Shown one piece after another: positions 45,286 through 56,335 of a stretch of DNA of 64,000 nucleotides. Source of the stretch: Chlorops oryzae (Eukaryota > Arthropoda > Insecta > Diptera > Chloropidae); assembly GCA_020466095.1 (NCBI GenBank), contig CM035807.1, forward strand, positions 105,700,227-105,764,226. The letters are read 5' to 3'. Every line of letters starts with the position of its first letter. Positions within the stretch are counted from its first letter, which is position 1. The notes beneath the pieces were generated by a model. That model did not search any database. It saw only the letters and a list, made by a program, of their open reading frames with translations, and was not told the DNA's origin. Position numbers and translations under genes: made by a program.

Positions 45286-46161
45286 ATTGCCAGTTTATAT
45301 TGACTATGGGAAATCAATGCTAAACTCGTCATTAATAGTTCTTATAACAATTTATGATAGTTCTCTATTAAGTTTAATGGTTTCGCAAAATGTTTCGTCG
45401 ATCAACCAAAAAAAAAAAAAAAAAAAAATAGCTTTATTCATATTTAATTAGAACGCGCACTCTAAACAAGCTCTGATTGAAATCGATTTGCAGAGTTGGG
45501 TACAAAAAAAAAAAAAAAAAACCAACGTTCGATTCAATTAAGTGTTTTGTGATTTAGTGAATTTTGATTGTTCCTGCATGCTACGCAAATAGATCAGGGG
45601 GCTTCTCCTCTCATTGCAAATGATGATGATTTTTTTTTCTCTTGCTCTTCAATGAAATGTAGAACAATTCTCAATAAAAATATTTCTTCTAACAATAGGC
45701 CAAATATACATTGATTGTCAATGTTTGTTAGTATATTCTGAAAATGTACAACATACTGAAGTCCAAACAAGAAAAGGAGGACAATTTTCGCAAAGGTATA
45801 GAATAAAATACTTTTAAATTACAATTCCATAAAACGAAGGCTGAACTACCAAAGAAAATTCAATGAAAAATAAGTTCACATCAATATTTTATGCATTTTA
45901 TTGGAAAACGCAAGCGCCATGAATCGTTTGTTCTCAATTGAATTTAATAGAAGTACATTTTGATGCTAGTATTTATTAAAATGAAACAAGAACCCTTAAC
46001 GGGTTGCATCGAAATGATCGTCAAACATTTTAAATGACGTTTTCAATTGAACAAATCAAGGAAAATTGAAAATAGCTTAATTTTCCTATGATTTGAGGTC
46101 TAAATAGCTCCATTGGCTCTATATTTAGCCACAACTTTTAAAAAGCATTCTGGAGTGGAGA

Positions 46162-46864
46162 CCCAGCGGCCAACAGTGCCTACTGCTTACGAAGTAAACG
46201 AGACTGTAAGGTAACTGTCTATTAATACCCTGCAGGAAGCCTGTCGCCATATGACCCCATGTCTATATTGACGTCAATATAGACAAGAGAACTAGTTCTA
46301 ACGTCAATAGTATTTATAGGCGGTGTCATTAGAGAAACTGTACTGTCAAGATGTATAGTTCATCTTTATTGACCATGTCAACAACGTGTCTCATTATAAA
46401 GCGAAAGAGTACTCCTTTTGTCTACATAAAAGTACCGACGTCCATAGTTCGTCAATAAATCGTCAATATTTCTTCGGTCAATTGTTGACATGCAATGCCC
46501 CCTCAATGATAAAATGTCAATAGACAAAGTCTTGGGGCTGGTATAACTGGTCAGTAGTGATGTTGACGCGGTCAGTAGAAAAAGAGTATAGATTCACTAT
46601 TGACATTTCCTACAGGGTAGCTTACAAAGTATACGAGACTGTAAGCGATTACAAAGTATACGAGACTCTAAGCAACCTGCCTACCAATAGCTTTCTTTAT
46701 GTGGTTGTGGTAGGCGGCGTTCACTCTTTAAAAACGGCCACGCTCAAACAAAAGTATAATAGGATGGTATATGAGGTCGTAAGCATTACCGTCTCTACGG
46801 CCTACGAAATGTTTTGCGGTTCATCCTTTCTGTATGTAGCATTTTGGCTGTTGGCGAGTTTGAG
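46162..46864 (+). mobile_element. CCCAGCGGC MITE, copy C, split by a nested MITE
   Basis: CCCAGCGGCCAACAGTGCCT at left and GCATTTTGGCTGTTGG near 46850-46864 at right. It has 43-bp-type units (ACAAAGTATACGAGACTGTA) and the shared unique part (GGCGTTCACTCTTTAAAAAC, AAAAGTATAATAGGATGGTA, TTGCGGTTCATCC). Removing the nested element at 46228-46617 and one TA restores the unit sequence ATTAATAGCTTACAAAG. Confidence 0.78.
46228..46617. mobile_element. 390-bp MITE nested in copy C, TSD TA
   Basis: CCCTGCAGGA at left, TCCTACAGGG at right, TA duplicated at 46226-46227 and 46618-46619. The other family copies supply the empty site (CCAATAGCTTACAAAG), so the TA duplication can be confirmed internally. 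The interior has a strong palindrome, GTCTATATTGACGTCAATAT then AGAC. Confidence 0.85.
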
Positions 46865-47163
46865 CTTCTTTTTTGAGGTAACAGTTAAACCTATACTCGA
46901 TGGAGTTATATAGATCATTAATTCGGATTTAGCGGACCCGAAAACATATTGTTAGCATAGTGAGACCCCTGGGTCTGACTACTATTTTTTTTTTTGTGGA
47001 ACTGTCTAGCTAAAAAGTTGTATTTTTATACTCTCAAACATGACCACATTTCTTTCAAACGGATTTAATTGGAGCTGCTCCTAACCAATTTCAGATTTCA
47101 TATGAGGGACATGCATATTTGTGGTCTGAACATGAACATGATACGCTTACAAATAACGATATA

Positions 47164-47506
47164 CAGTAGAGCCTGGTTGGTGTGAGACCCGGACAGAGTG
47201 AACACCTCAGTGGTGTGAGCCAGGCCCGTGTGCACGGAGGTTCTTGGGGGTTCTAACCCCTCACCATGTTTCTTCAAAAGAATTTTCAGTTGATTCGAAA
47301 CATGTTAAAGATAAAAAAAAATTGATTGCGAAATTTCTTTTCATTAAAGGGAAGAAGAAAAATTATAGAAGAACTCCGAAAAATTGTTGGTGTTTTATCT
47401 TCGGCGTAGATCAGTTGTGCAGTCAAAAAAACTGAATTTATAAACATGAAAATGTGGTAGTAATATGAACCGGACTACATTAGTTCACTCTATCCAGACT
47501 CTACTG
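47164..47506. mobile_element. 343-bp pogo-like MITE, TSD TA
   Basis: CAGTAGAGCCTGGTTGG at left, CTATCCAGACTCTACTG at right, TA on both sides (47162-47163 and 47507-47508). CAGT...ACTG ends with TA duplication fit the pogo/Tigger branch of Tc1/mariner. A related end fragment (TTCTATCCAGAGTCG) lies near 49215. Confidence 0.7.
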
Positions 47507-48741
47507 TATTTTCACGTGCTAGAAGGTTCAATTTGTTGGTATGATCATGGAAAAGAAGCTGCGGAAGCTCTCTGGTTCGTTAAATTAAAATTCAATTCTT
47601 ACAAAATGTTTTTCTTTACAACTTTTTAAATAATATACCGTAAAAAAAAAACTTATTTTTATTTTTAGCGATATTTGCAAAGTTCTCAAATGTTTCGAGC
47701 TGATATCTAACATCCGCTATAGCCTGATAATGTCTTTGATAAGCACGGCATGAAATTATTTCATTTATTTAAACGAAAAGAGAATTAAATCCTTTAGCGG
47801 TTTTAAAATCCGCAGTTACAAAAAAAAAAATCTAACAATGGATTATTAATTCCATCAAAAAAATTCAATTGGAAATGAAATAAAAAATAAAAAAACAATA
47901 TTGTTCCACATACAATTTCATTTCCACGAATAAAATGAAGTCATCGATTTGAATTCGCGAGCACAAAAATGATAAAAAATTAAAGCAATTTAAAGGGAAA
48001 ATTGATAACGAAAGTCAAAGCTAAACGGATGTGCATCTTTAGTCCCACTTTTGAAAATTTTTATGCACTTTTTGGCATATGTGCTGAAAGATAAATAAAA
48101 AAATAAAAAAAAAAAAATATATAAAGATATTTTAGCAATGATTTTTATGTGGTTGGAAACTCTCCTCATAGCTTGTAAAAGTAAATGTTTTTTTGTTTTT
48201 TTGGGGCAAATGAAATTTTCGGCTAAAATCACTCAGAAAAGGATGCATCAATCCGTTGGATGTTGGGCAAAACAAACAGAATATGATGGAATATCAAGCA
48301 TATGTGTATCATATGTTCATTGTATAATATTATTTTAGACTAAATATATATGCTCGAAAATTCTTTCGGACTTTTTCGAGATGTCATAAAATTTATGCAA
48401 TTATGTTTTTTCTTTAGAATTTTTGGGAATTGGGGTATTTAAAATTATCTTACATTTTGGTACATGTGGCTTTTAAAAGTTCCAAGGCTTAAGCACATGT
48501 TTCACTATCGGTGAATAAGTGTATGGGGACGTTTGTATGTCTTAATGAAACTCTTTTTTGGATTGAAGAACGCAAGGTAATAACCAATGAATAAACAAAC
48601 ACGGTCATAATTACTCCTGGATATGAGGAGCTTCATGAGGACTTCACACACTCAATTTAGATTTTGAAAAAATTTTCAGGTGAGCTTTCAGTGGACAAAA
48701 CAGTCTAAATGCTTAAGAACTTTTCTGGCTGCCTTTGAATA

Positions 48742-48909
48742 CAGTCGAGACTCTCTATAACGAATTCCAAGGGACCGGAATAAAAATTCGTTACAGAGAG
48801 AATTCGCGTTATAAGGAGAGAAAAAAAGGGCACAAAATATCGAGCAAAAAGTCCATCACTTTAGAGAGAAATTCGTTATAGAGGCGTTCGTTATAGGGAG
48901 TTTCGACTG
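48742..48909. mobile_element. 168-bp pogo-like MITE, TSD TA
   Basis: CAGTCGAGACTCTCTATAAC at left, its inverse GTTATAGGGAGTTTCGACTG at right, TA at 48740-48741 and 48910-48911. Internally ATTCGTTA motifs repeat. A degenerate relative is at 58669-58838. Confidence 0.78.
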
Positions 48910-49778
48910 TAATTCATTTCGAACACACAATTTGAAATGTTTTAGAAAGCGTTCAATAGACTTAGAGCAATTCCTCGTCCCTACAGGGCACTACTCTCGT
49001 CACAGCCTTTTTTCTCGGTCCCTTGAAATTCGTTATAAATTGAGGCTTTTTAAACTAATTTTGTTATGAACACTAAATTTAGTACCTACAATCGTGTATT
49101 GCATATTTGAATAAAATAAAAAAAAAAAAACAAATTCAAAATACAAAAATTTAGCCTCTATGTATAGTGTGAGCAATCTGGGAAATCTAAAAAGGCCTTG
49201 CAAAAATTAGTTCATTCTATCCAGAGTCGAATATTTGTAAGGGTAGTGATCTTGGCTTTGAACTGATATCGGACGAAGATAGTAACTAATATGATAACTA
49301 AGGTTCGGAAAAAATTTTTACTTAAAATGACGAAAAATGCGTTTAAAACAATGGAAAAAATCTTTCTGAAGTCTCGAAGCTCATTTTTCTGCCCGTTTTT
49401 CTATCCAGTGAACTCAGTTTATGCTACACTCAAGGAGTTTTTTTTTTGTCTTGTCATTATCCTAGATTGATGAGGGATGAGGTGTGATGAGCTACGTATG
49501 TATGCTTGCCTTTCTTTAAACATTTTTAAGCCTATTTTCAGAGTGAACTGCGTTCTACTTGTCGAGCCCTTCCATTTGATACCCATATTGAGCAAGTCGT
49601 GACGAAATTTATAAGCTGCGATTCTGTAGCGGCCACCATCTTGGATTTACAATGGCACAGATTTTATTTCATTGTATTGCCATCAGAACTAAAAGTGTGC
49701 ACCAAATTTCACATCAATCCGTCAACAGGAAGGGGGTTAGATTTCAATTACTAGATTTGACCCAAATATATAAACAGG

Positions 49779-49951
49779 CCCAGCGGCCAAAATGCTGCTT
49801 ACAAAAGCAATGAACCGCAACACATTTCGTAGGCGGTAATGCATACGACCTCATATACCATCCTAGTATACTTTTGTTCGAGCATGGCCGTTTTTAAAGA
49901 GTGATCGCCTACCAACCACCACATAAAGTAAGCTATTGGTAGGCAGGTCGC
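49779..49951 (-). mobile_element. CCCAGCGGC MITE, copy D, truncated
   Basis: It begins CCCAGCGGCCAAAATGCTGC and carries AATGAACCGCAACACATTTC, TACCATCCTAGTATACTTTT and TATTGGTAGGCAGGTCGC, then stops in the first 43-bp unit at about 49951. It faces copy C about 2.9 kb away, as B faces A. Confidence 0.75.
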
Positions 49952-50712
49952 GTTGCCATTCTAATTTTTAAAATAGAAGAGATTCTTCAAGCAATAAGCT
50001 TTTTCACATTAATATATTACCGATTTGTGAATCACAAATTTTATAACAAACACTTGTTTCTATAATTTTGAATCATTTCGGTCCAAAATATCCATAAGTC
50101 AGCGCAACTGCAGCGCCGCATTTCGAGCGAGTATTCACGAGCAGTAATTCGTGTCAAAAAGAGTAGGTAAAATTGAAATAAAAAAAAATTAATAAACCAA
50201 ATTTCTGCCATCTGTTGCTGTTGTATAAACTGAAAAAGATTTTCTTTGAATTGTTCAAAAATTTTTTTTTATAAAATACAAAAAAAAAGCCGAAAAGAGA
50301 AAACAAGAAAGTCTTTTGAATTCATACGCCGAAATGGGAACATTGTAAACAACCAAAACTACACGGCAGCACAATTTTCTTTTTTTTTTTTTTGGTAAAC
50401 CAACTACATATTTCAAACGAAGAAGAAGAAGAAGAATAAGAGAATGAAAAAAACAATAACGGAAAAATTCAAATTCAAAAGGATTTTTCTTTCATGTACG
50501 ATTTCAGAGGCGCGAAATTTAAGTGAAAAATCATAATGAGATCAACGATGAAAAAGCATCCATCGATCTATGCGTGCAAAGAATGCACCTAAAAAGTGAA
50601 ATCATACAGCAAGAAAGGCAAAAATAAGCAAAATCAGAAGTAAAACTGTTTGCTAAAAAGAAAAATAATCGAACTCTATTGCATAGGAATTTTGCAGTTT
50701 AAATCAATAACA

Positions 50713-51492
50713 TGTAAGGGTGTTATAGTCAAACGAGCCAGACAATAGTATACCCGGCATAGCTAAACGATGACCAAAATGCATGTTTGAATATTTTTCT
50801 AAAGGCAAGACCGAAGATCAAGACCATAAAAATCATAAAAGTATTCCAGAAATTTTCAAGACCACAAAGGAGCCGACTTCGGTTCAATTAATTTTCGCCA
50901 CGCCCACCTTTTTTATATTTTAGAAATGACATTCAATGCTATAACATAGATACATTCCTATATACATATGTTCATATATCTTCATTTCCATAACAGACCC
51001 TATTACCAAAAAAATGTACCCCTAAAAATGGTCCGACCTGGTCCATTCTCGAGCTTTTTTTTTACTCATCTCCTTCTTCTTGCATCTTTAAAAGTCCTCA
51101 ATTTTCCTATCCGGTTGCATCCTCCGTGGTACGTCCTGCAGCCTCGAGGCCCATTTTATTGTGTCCATCCAAAGCTATTTCGGACGCCCTCGTTGTCTGC
51201 AACCTTGCATTTCTAGTGTGTAGCCCTTTTTCGCTAAGCTGTCCTCATCTTCTCTCAGGACGTGTATCCATACCATCGTAGCCTTGTTTCCCATGTCCCT
51301 GCAAATACGCACACTAACTTTCTTCAAGATAGCTCAACTCCTTCGATAAGGCACTGTACACAAACAGACGGACAGAAGGACGAACATGGCCAAATCGAAT
51401 CTCCTGATAACGCTGATGATAATTTCCTATATTTTGTAAGGTTATCTTGAATAATTCTGGGTGCTCTGCACAACCGCACAAACGCAATATAA
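50713..51492 (-). repeat. Unclassified interspersed repeat, copy 2, interrupted
   Basis: Inverse copy of 14481-15338: AAGGGTGTTATAGTCAAACG at the left end, AAAATGGTCCGACCTGGTCC (inner), ACAGACGGACAGAAGGACGA and GCACAAACGCAATAT at the right. Roughly 51055-51300 is not part of this family; it is a LINE fragment inserted here. Confidence 0.6.
51055..51300 (-). pseudogene. LINE reverse-transcriptase C-terminal fragment (RTE-like)
   Basis: Minus-strand reading gives, with frameshifts, TRLRWYGYVLREDEDSLAKK, LEMQGCRQRGRPK and LWMDTIKWASRLQDVPRR. This matches the common LINE tail pattern RLRWFGHVxRxxED...GRRxRGRPKxRWxDxIKxD. It is broken and interrupts the repeat at 50713-51492. Confidence 0.6.
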
Positions 51493-51769
51493 AAAAAAAA
51501 AAAAAACTGAAGAAACTTTTGACAGACACTCCGACAGGCTGTTCAGCTTCGAAAGGCAAGATCGGTGAATGCATGAAGGATGTGCGTAATGTTTACTTTA
51601 AGTCATAAGTGCATCATGCAAAAAAAAAAAAAGGAAAAAATGCACACTTAAAAACAAGACATGCATGAATGGCCACAATTTAAGACTTGTTTTTCGATGT
51701 GCCCCCATAATTTATGCCGAATTCAATAAACAATAATGCTTTTGAGTATACATTTAACCAATCTAGGGG

Positions 51770-52130
51770 AGACTGTAGACTTTTGGTTAATGCAATCACA
51801 GGGCAAAGCACCTCAAGGTGATTGAAAGGAGTCGCCGAAAATGCTGACTGCCCGTGCTGCGGAGAGGAGGATAAGGAAACGGCCGAGCATTATTTGTTCG
51901 ACTGTCCGGCATTCTCACGAAGCAGACTGATGGCATTCGGTACGTGTGACATATACGGAAAGAATGCTCTTTCCTTATCTTTCAGGAGTCTTCTAAGGTT
52001 CATTCATAGAACTGAGAAGACCCTGTAAAGAACATGCCATCTTGGGTCAGTACAATGGACAAATTGATGTCTGAGTGCTGCCCTTGAAAACAGGCTTTTT
52101 AATTAAAAAAAAAAAAATAAAAAAAAATAC
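51770..52130 (+). pseudogene. 5'-truncated non-LTR retrotransposon end with poly(A) tail
   Basis: VNAITGQ near 51790 and then, in another frame, NADCPCCGEEDKETAEHYLF and DCPAFSRSRLMAFG match the C-terminal CCHC-like motif of jockey/R1-type LINE polymerases (CxxC...ETxxHxLxxCP). The reading ends at 52028, about 70 bases of 3' UTR follow, and an A-rich tail lies at about 52106-52130. A frameshift separates the two parts. Confidence 0.75.
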
Positions 52131-54084
52131 ATTTAACCAACTTATACCATTACAGTTCCTCCAGCAAAAGCCCTTATCAAATAAAATAATCAACCCATAA
52201 CCATCTTAAATTTTAGCCACGATTTTCAAATTCTACCATGGAACATGGAGCGATGAATGTACTTTGGACACAATATCTCTTTAATTGAAATGCTGATATT
52301 GCGAATTTTCCATTCGAATGAGAACCTGTGTTAGATTATGCTTCTTCGAGAATATATACATACATACATACATACATATATGGATATATAAAAGCGTTGT
52401 GTAATATACAATTCCTAGTGAAATTCTACTCCATTGCCTGCAAAGAATTCCTTAAAATCTCGCATGTGAGTTTGAGAAAAGATAACACACGGTTGGGTAT
52501 AATACAATGTGAACGGGTTAATGTCCCAGACACGCGCTCATATTCCGGCTAATATACAAAAAAAAAAAAAAAAAAAAAAATTGGTTGCCACAAAAAGGGA
52601 ATAATTTGGCGCCGAAATATTCCGCATGCTTAGAAAAGCCAAGTCTATAGAAGTCTATTTCCTTACAAGGTTAAGTTTCAAATAAATGCCAAGTTCTTGT
52701 GCAAATTTATGCGCTTACAAATCGGACACTTGAGCTGTTAAGTGTTATGTGGGCGTATATCCAATTGAGCTATAATGCTCATCAAATCATGCAGCGTTTT
52801 AAATGCAATGCAGCCGAGCCGGACAACGCTCAGAGCGATTTATTCCATCCCAGTTTTATTTTACTCTCTTTTTTTTTTTGTTTCGGTAGATGACATTATC
52901 AGATCAAGAGGAAAAACATTTTGACCTTGAACTATTAAGGCAAATAAACAAACAAACAAACAAACAATCAACGAAAAAAATTCATAGAATCTGTCAAATG
53001 ATTGCACGACATATGCAACAAGTTGGCTCTCTGTCTAGGCGTCAATCGCTTAAATGAAGCCTCAACCACTGTGCATTTGGAAATACGCTTAAATTGTGCC
53101 ACTGACATACATGCACAATAATGTGCGATACGAATGGACGGACGGACGGGCGGACTCAAGCGTTTCATTTTCTCCACCATAAAAGCTCAAAATAAAGGGT
53201 AAAAATAAGCAACAACAAAATGGAAATTAGGAGAAAAAAATTCGACTTTTTTCCGTCGCATCCATTTGCAGAACAACGTGCGATTTCTGCAATGTCGACA
53301 GAAAAAATCGAAAAAAATCCAAAAAAATCAAAATGCCATATGCACAAAGTTTTTTTTCTTTTCTGCTTGTTGTTCTTCAAATTTTGTCACATGTGCACGG
53401 GCGGCTCGCTCTTTCGTTAGAGACGTGGGCCAGTGCTGCGATTTGGATTGCATTCGATGTTGCTACGGGGACGTTTGGGACGTTGTGTGAATATTGGGGC
53501 ACCCGAGTTAGCCAGCCGTGTGCGTTGTACTTTTCAATCGAGTCAAGTTCAAGGAAATCGCAAGCTTTGCAAATTTCTTTTTCCTTCTGGTTATAAAATA
53601 TATTTTTTATTGACCATATATGAATAAATATATATTATATAGATATATATATATGTATGTATGTATATTGTGTGGGGTTATGAAATCCATAATTCAATAA
53701 AGCCGACAGACAGCACTGCATGCTTTGAAAAAATTTACTCATCAAACGGTGTCGGCATTTTGCAGAGAAAGCTTTTTTTTATTTGTGCTTTTTGCAATTC
53801 AAAAATAGTTTTCCCATCGCGATCGTTTTACGAAATGAAATTGAGATTAGATTTTTTACGTTTATATCGGATTCTTTAGGACTTTTTCTTTTTATTATAG
53901 AAATTAGAGACATTTGAGATAAAAAATTATGGGCCTAAGTCATACCATATATGTATGTATGTATATGACGTGATTGTTATCGAACAGAGAGTTGGGTTAT
54001 AGTATCTTCACAATGCAATATCTGAAATAAGACTGTTTCAGATTGTTATCCTTTTTAGCAAATACATACTGAGATTACCGAAGT
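52131..54084. other. Gene-free stretch
   Basis: No exon recognised. Poly(A) run near 52558-52580, TATA-rich microsatellite near 53615-53670. Confidence 0.4.
52350..52385 (+). repeat. CATA microsatellite
   Basis: (CATA)n run near 52358-52377 with TATA flanks. A further (CAAA)n run is at 52941-52968. Confidence 0.7.
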
Positions 54085-54480
54085 GGTCTCAATCCCAACT
54101 CCTTGGAGGTATTTACAGATGGCTCCAAGCTTAGGATAGAGTAAAGATGGAGCTTTGTCGGTGGAGGAACTCAATTTCAAAATCAGCATTCGACTTCAGG
54201 AGCACCGCCGGGATTTTCAGTCAAAGGTAACGGTATTTACTTAATAATGCAACTAACGGGTTTCTGGTTAATAAGAATTTTCCCCAGAATATTGGGTGAT
54301 TTACATTGGCAGCCAGAAAAAGCTAGAAGCAGCCATCTATGTCCAAACTGATCGAGGAGAGCCATTCGCCGCTCCTTTCTCCAGGAGATGGCACCTCCCG
54401 ATGGTCCTGAAGTGGGTTTCAGAACACGTGGACATCACGAGGAACTGTACTGCTGACAAACATGAAAGAGGACTGTTCTG
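54085..54480 (+). pseudogene. LINE RNase H domain remnant
   Basis: Plus-strand pieces: LEVFTDGSKL near 54105, then stops and shifts, then LKWVSEHVDITRNCTADKHE near 54405-54465. They match the RNase H motifs of jockey/I-type LINEs (xxFTDGSKxx and WVPGHxxIxGNxxADxLA). Heavily degraded. Confidence 0.6.
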
Positions 54481-54689
54481 CCTACAATATTACTCTGAAA
54501 GAATTGAATATCAAACTCCATCAAATGGATATAATTCTTGATCGTGAAATAATCCTGATATGTAAAATGACATATCCCTAATGGAAAATATTCCAAGGCT
54601 TAATGTTATAATATATTTCAAGTGCAAATTGCGTTACCAGTAAATTTTTATATCAAAATTTCATCTGCATTACCAGTAAATGTTAACTG

Positions 54690-55772
54690 ATACTCAAAAT
54701 AGATACTGGTAGATTATCAAAATTATCGAAACTATCGATTATTGAACCTATCAATTATTTTGACTATCGATTATCGAAACTATAGATTATCGATTAGAGA
54801 GAGTGCAACAATCGATAGCACTATCGATTGTTTCAAACTATCGAAAACATCGATGGTTCTTTGAAGACTATCGATAGTTTTGATTCCTTGACATTTACTT
54901 TGGACTTTGAAAAGGAGCTGATGGCGGTGACAGAGAGGGCTTTTTCTTTTTAAATGGACGGATGCCTAAAAATGTCCGCTTTCGATTATCAAAAGTATCG
55001 ATTATTAATATTACCGATTATTGAAATTATTGATAATAAAAACTATCTATTATCAAAACTATGGATTATTGAACCTATCGATTATTGAAAATAAAGATTA
55101 TTGAAACTGTCAGATTATTTAGACGATCGATTATTGAACGTATCGATAAGAAATGATCGATTATCCAAACTATCGATGATCGAAACTATCGATTATTGAA
55201 ACTACGATGATCGAAACTATCGATTATTGAAACGATCGATAATTGAAACTATTGATTTAATCGACTATCGAAAATATCGATTAGTTGAACCGATCAATTA
55301 TTAAAACTATCGATTATGAAAATTATCGATTATAAAAATTATCGATGATCAAATCGATCGATTATTAAACATATCGATAGTTGAAACTATCGATTATTAA
55401 ACATATCGGCTATCAATATAATTGGATCTATCGATTCTCGATCTGTCGAGGTATCGATAGCTCCCCAGCTCCCCAGCTCTACCAAACCCACAAAAAGACA
55501 AACTTACTAGAGCTGGAGAAACAATCGATAGCACTATCGATGGTTTCAAACTATCGAAAACATCGATGGTTTTTGAAGACTATCGATAGTTTTGATTCAT
55601 TGACATTTACTTTAGCATTGGAAAGGTAGTGCTGGCGGTGACAGAGAGCTTTCTTCTTTTTGAAATGGACAGATTCTTAAAAATGCCATAATTTAGATTA
55701 GGGCGAGCCGCTCGAAAATTCATCTTTCGATTATTAAAATAATCGATTATCAAAATTATCGATAATCGAAAA
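54690..55772. repeat. ATCGAT-rich degenerate tandem array with a duplicated 190-bp block
   Basis: About 1.1 kb is built from variants of TATCGATTATTGAAAC in roughly 16-bp steps. A block with CAATCGATAGCACTATCGAT, AACTATCGAAAACATCGATG, GACTATCGATAGTTTTGATT and GGCGGTGACAGAGAG occurs at about 54797-54975 and again at 55507-55690. The many CGATA motifs resemble dense DREF/BEAF-32 recognition sites. Confidence 0.8.
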
Positions 55773-56335
55773 TATCGATGATGGTGATGATGATTGTGAT
55801 AGAGATGATGGTGATGGTGAAAACGGTGATGATGATGGTGAGGTTGGTGATGATGATGGTGAGGCTGCTGATGATGATGGTGACATTGGTGATGATGGTG
55901 TTGATGATGATGATGTTGATGATGATGGTGATGATGATGGTGATGATGGTATTAATGGTGTTGATGGCGATGATGGTGATGATGATGGTGAAGTTAGTGA
56001 TGATTGTGGCGATGATGATGATGATGATAGTAAGGTTGGTGATGATGGTGTTGATGATGATGGTGATGATGATGTGGTGGTGCTGATGATGGTGATGCTG
56101 ATGGTGATGATGGTAAGGTTGTGATGATGGTGATGGTGATGATGATGGTGATGATTGTGATGATTGATGGCGATGATGATGATTGTGGTCTGGTGATGGT
56201 ATGATGGTAAGGTTTGATGTGATGATGGTGATTGATGAGTGACGGTGTTGATGTTGATGAAGATGGTGATGATGATGATGATGATGATGATGATGACGGT
56301 GATGATAACGGTGATGATGACGGTGATGATGACGG
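55773..56335. repeat. GATGATGGT trinucleotide repeat tract
   Basis: More than 550 bp of (GAT)n with GGT, GTT and GAC variants. The long open frames on both strands (Met/Val-rich, His-rich, Ser/Thr-rich) are products of the repeat and not genes. Confidence 0.9.
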
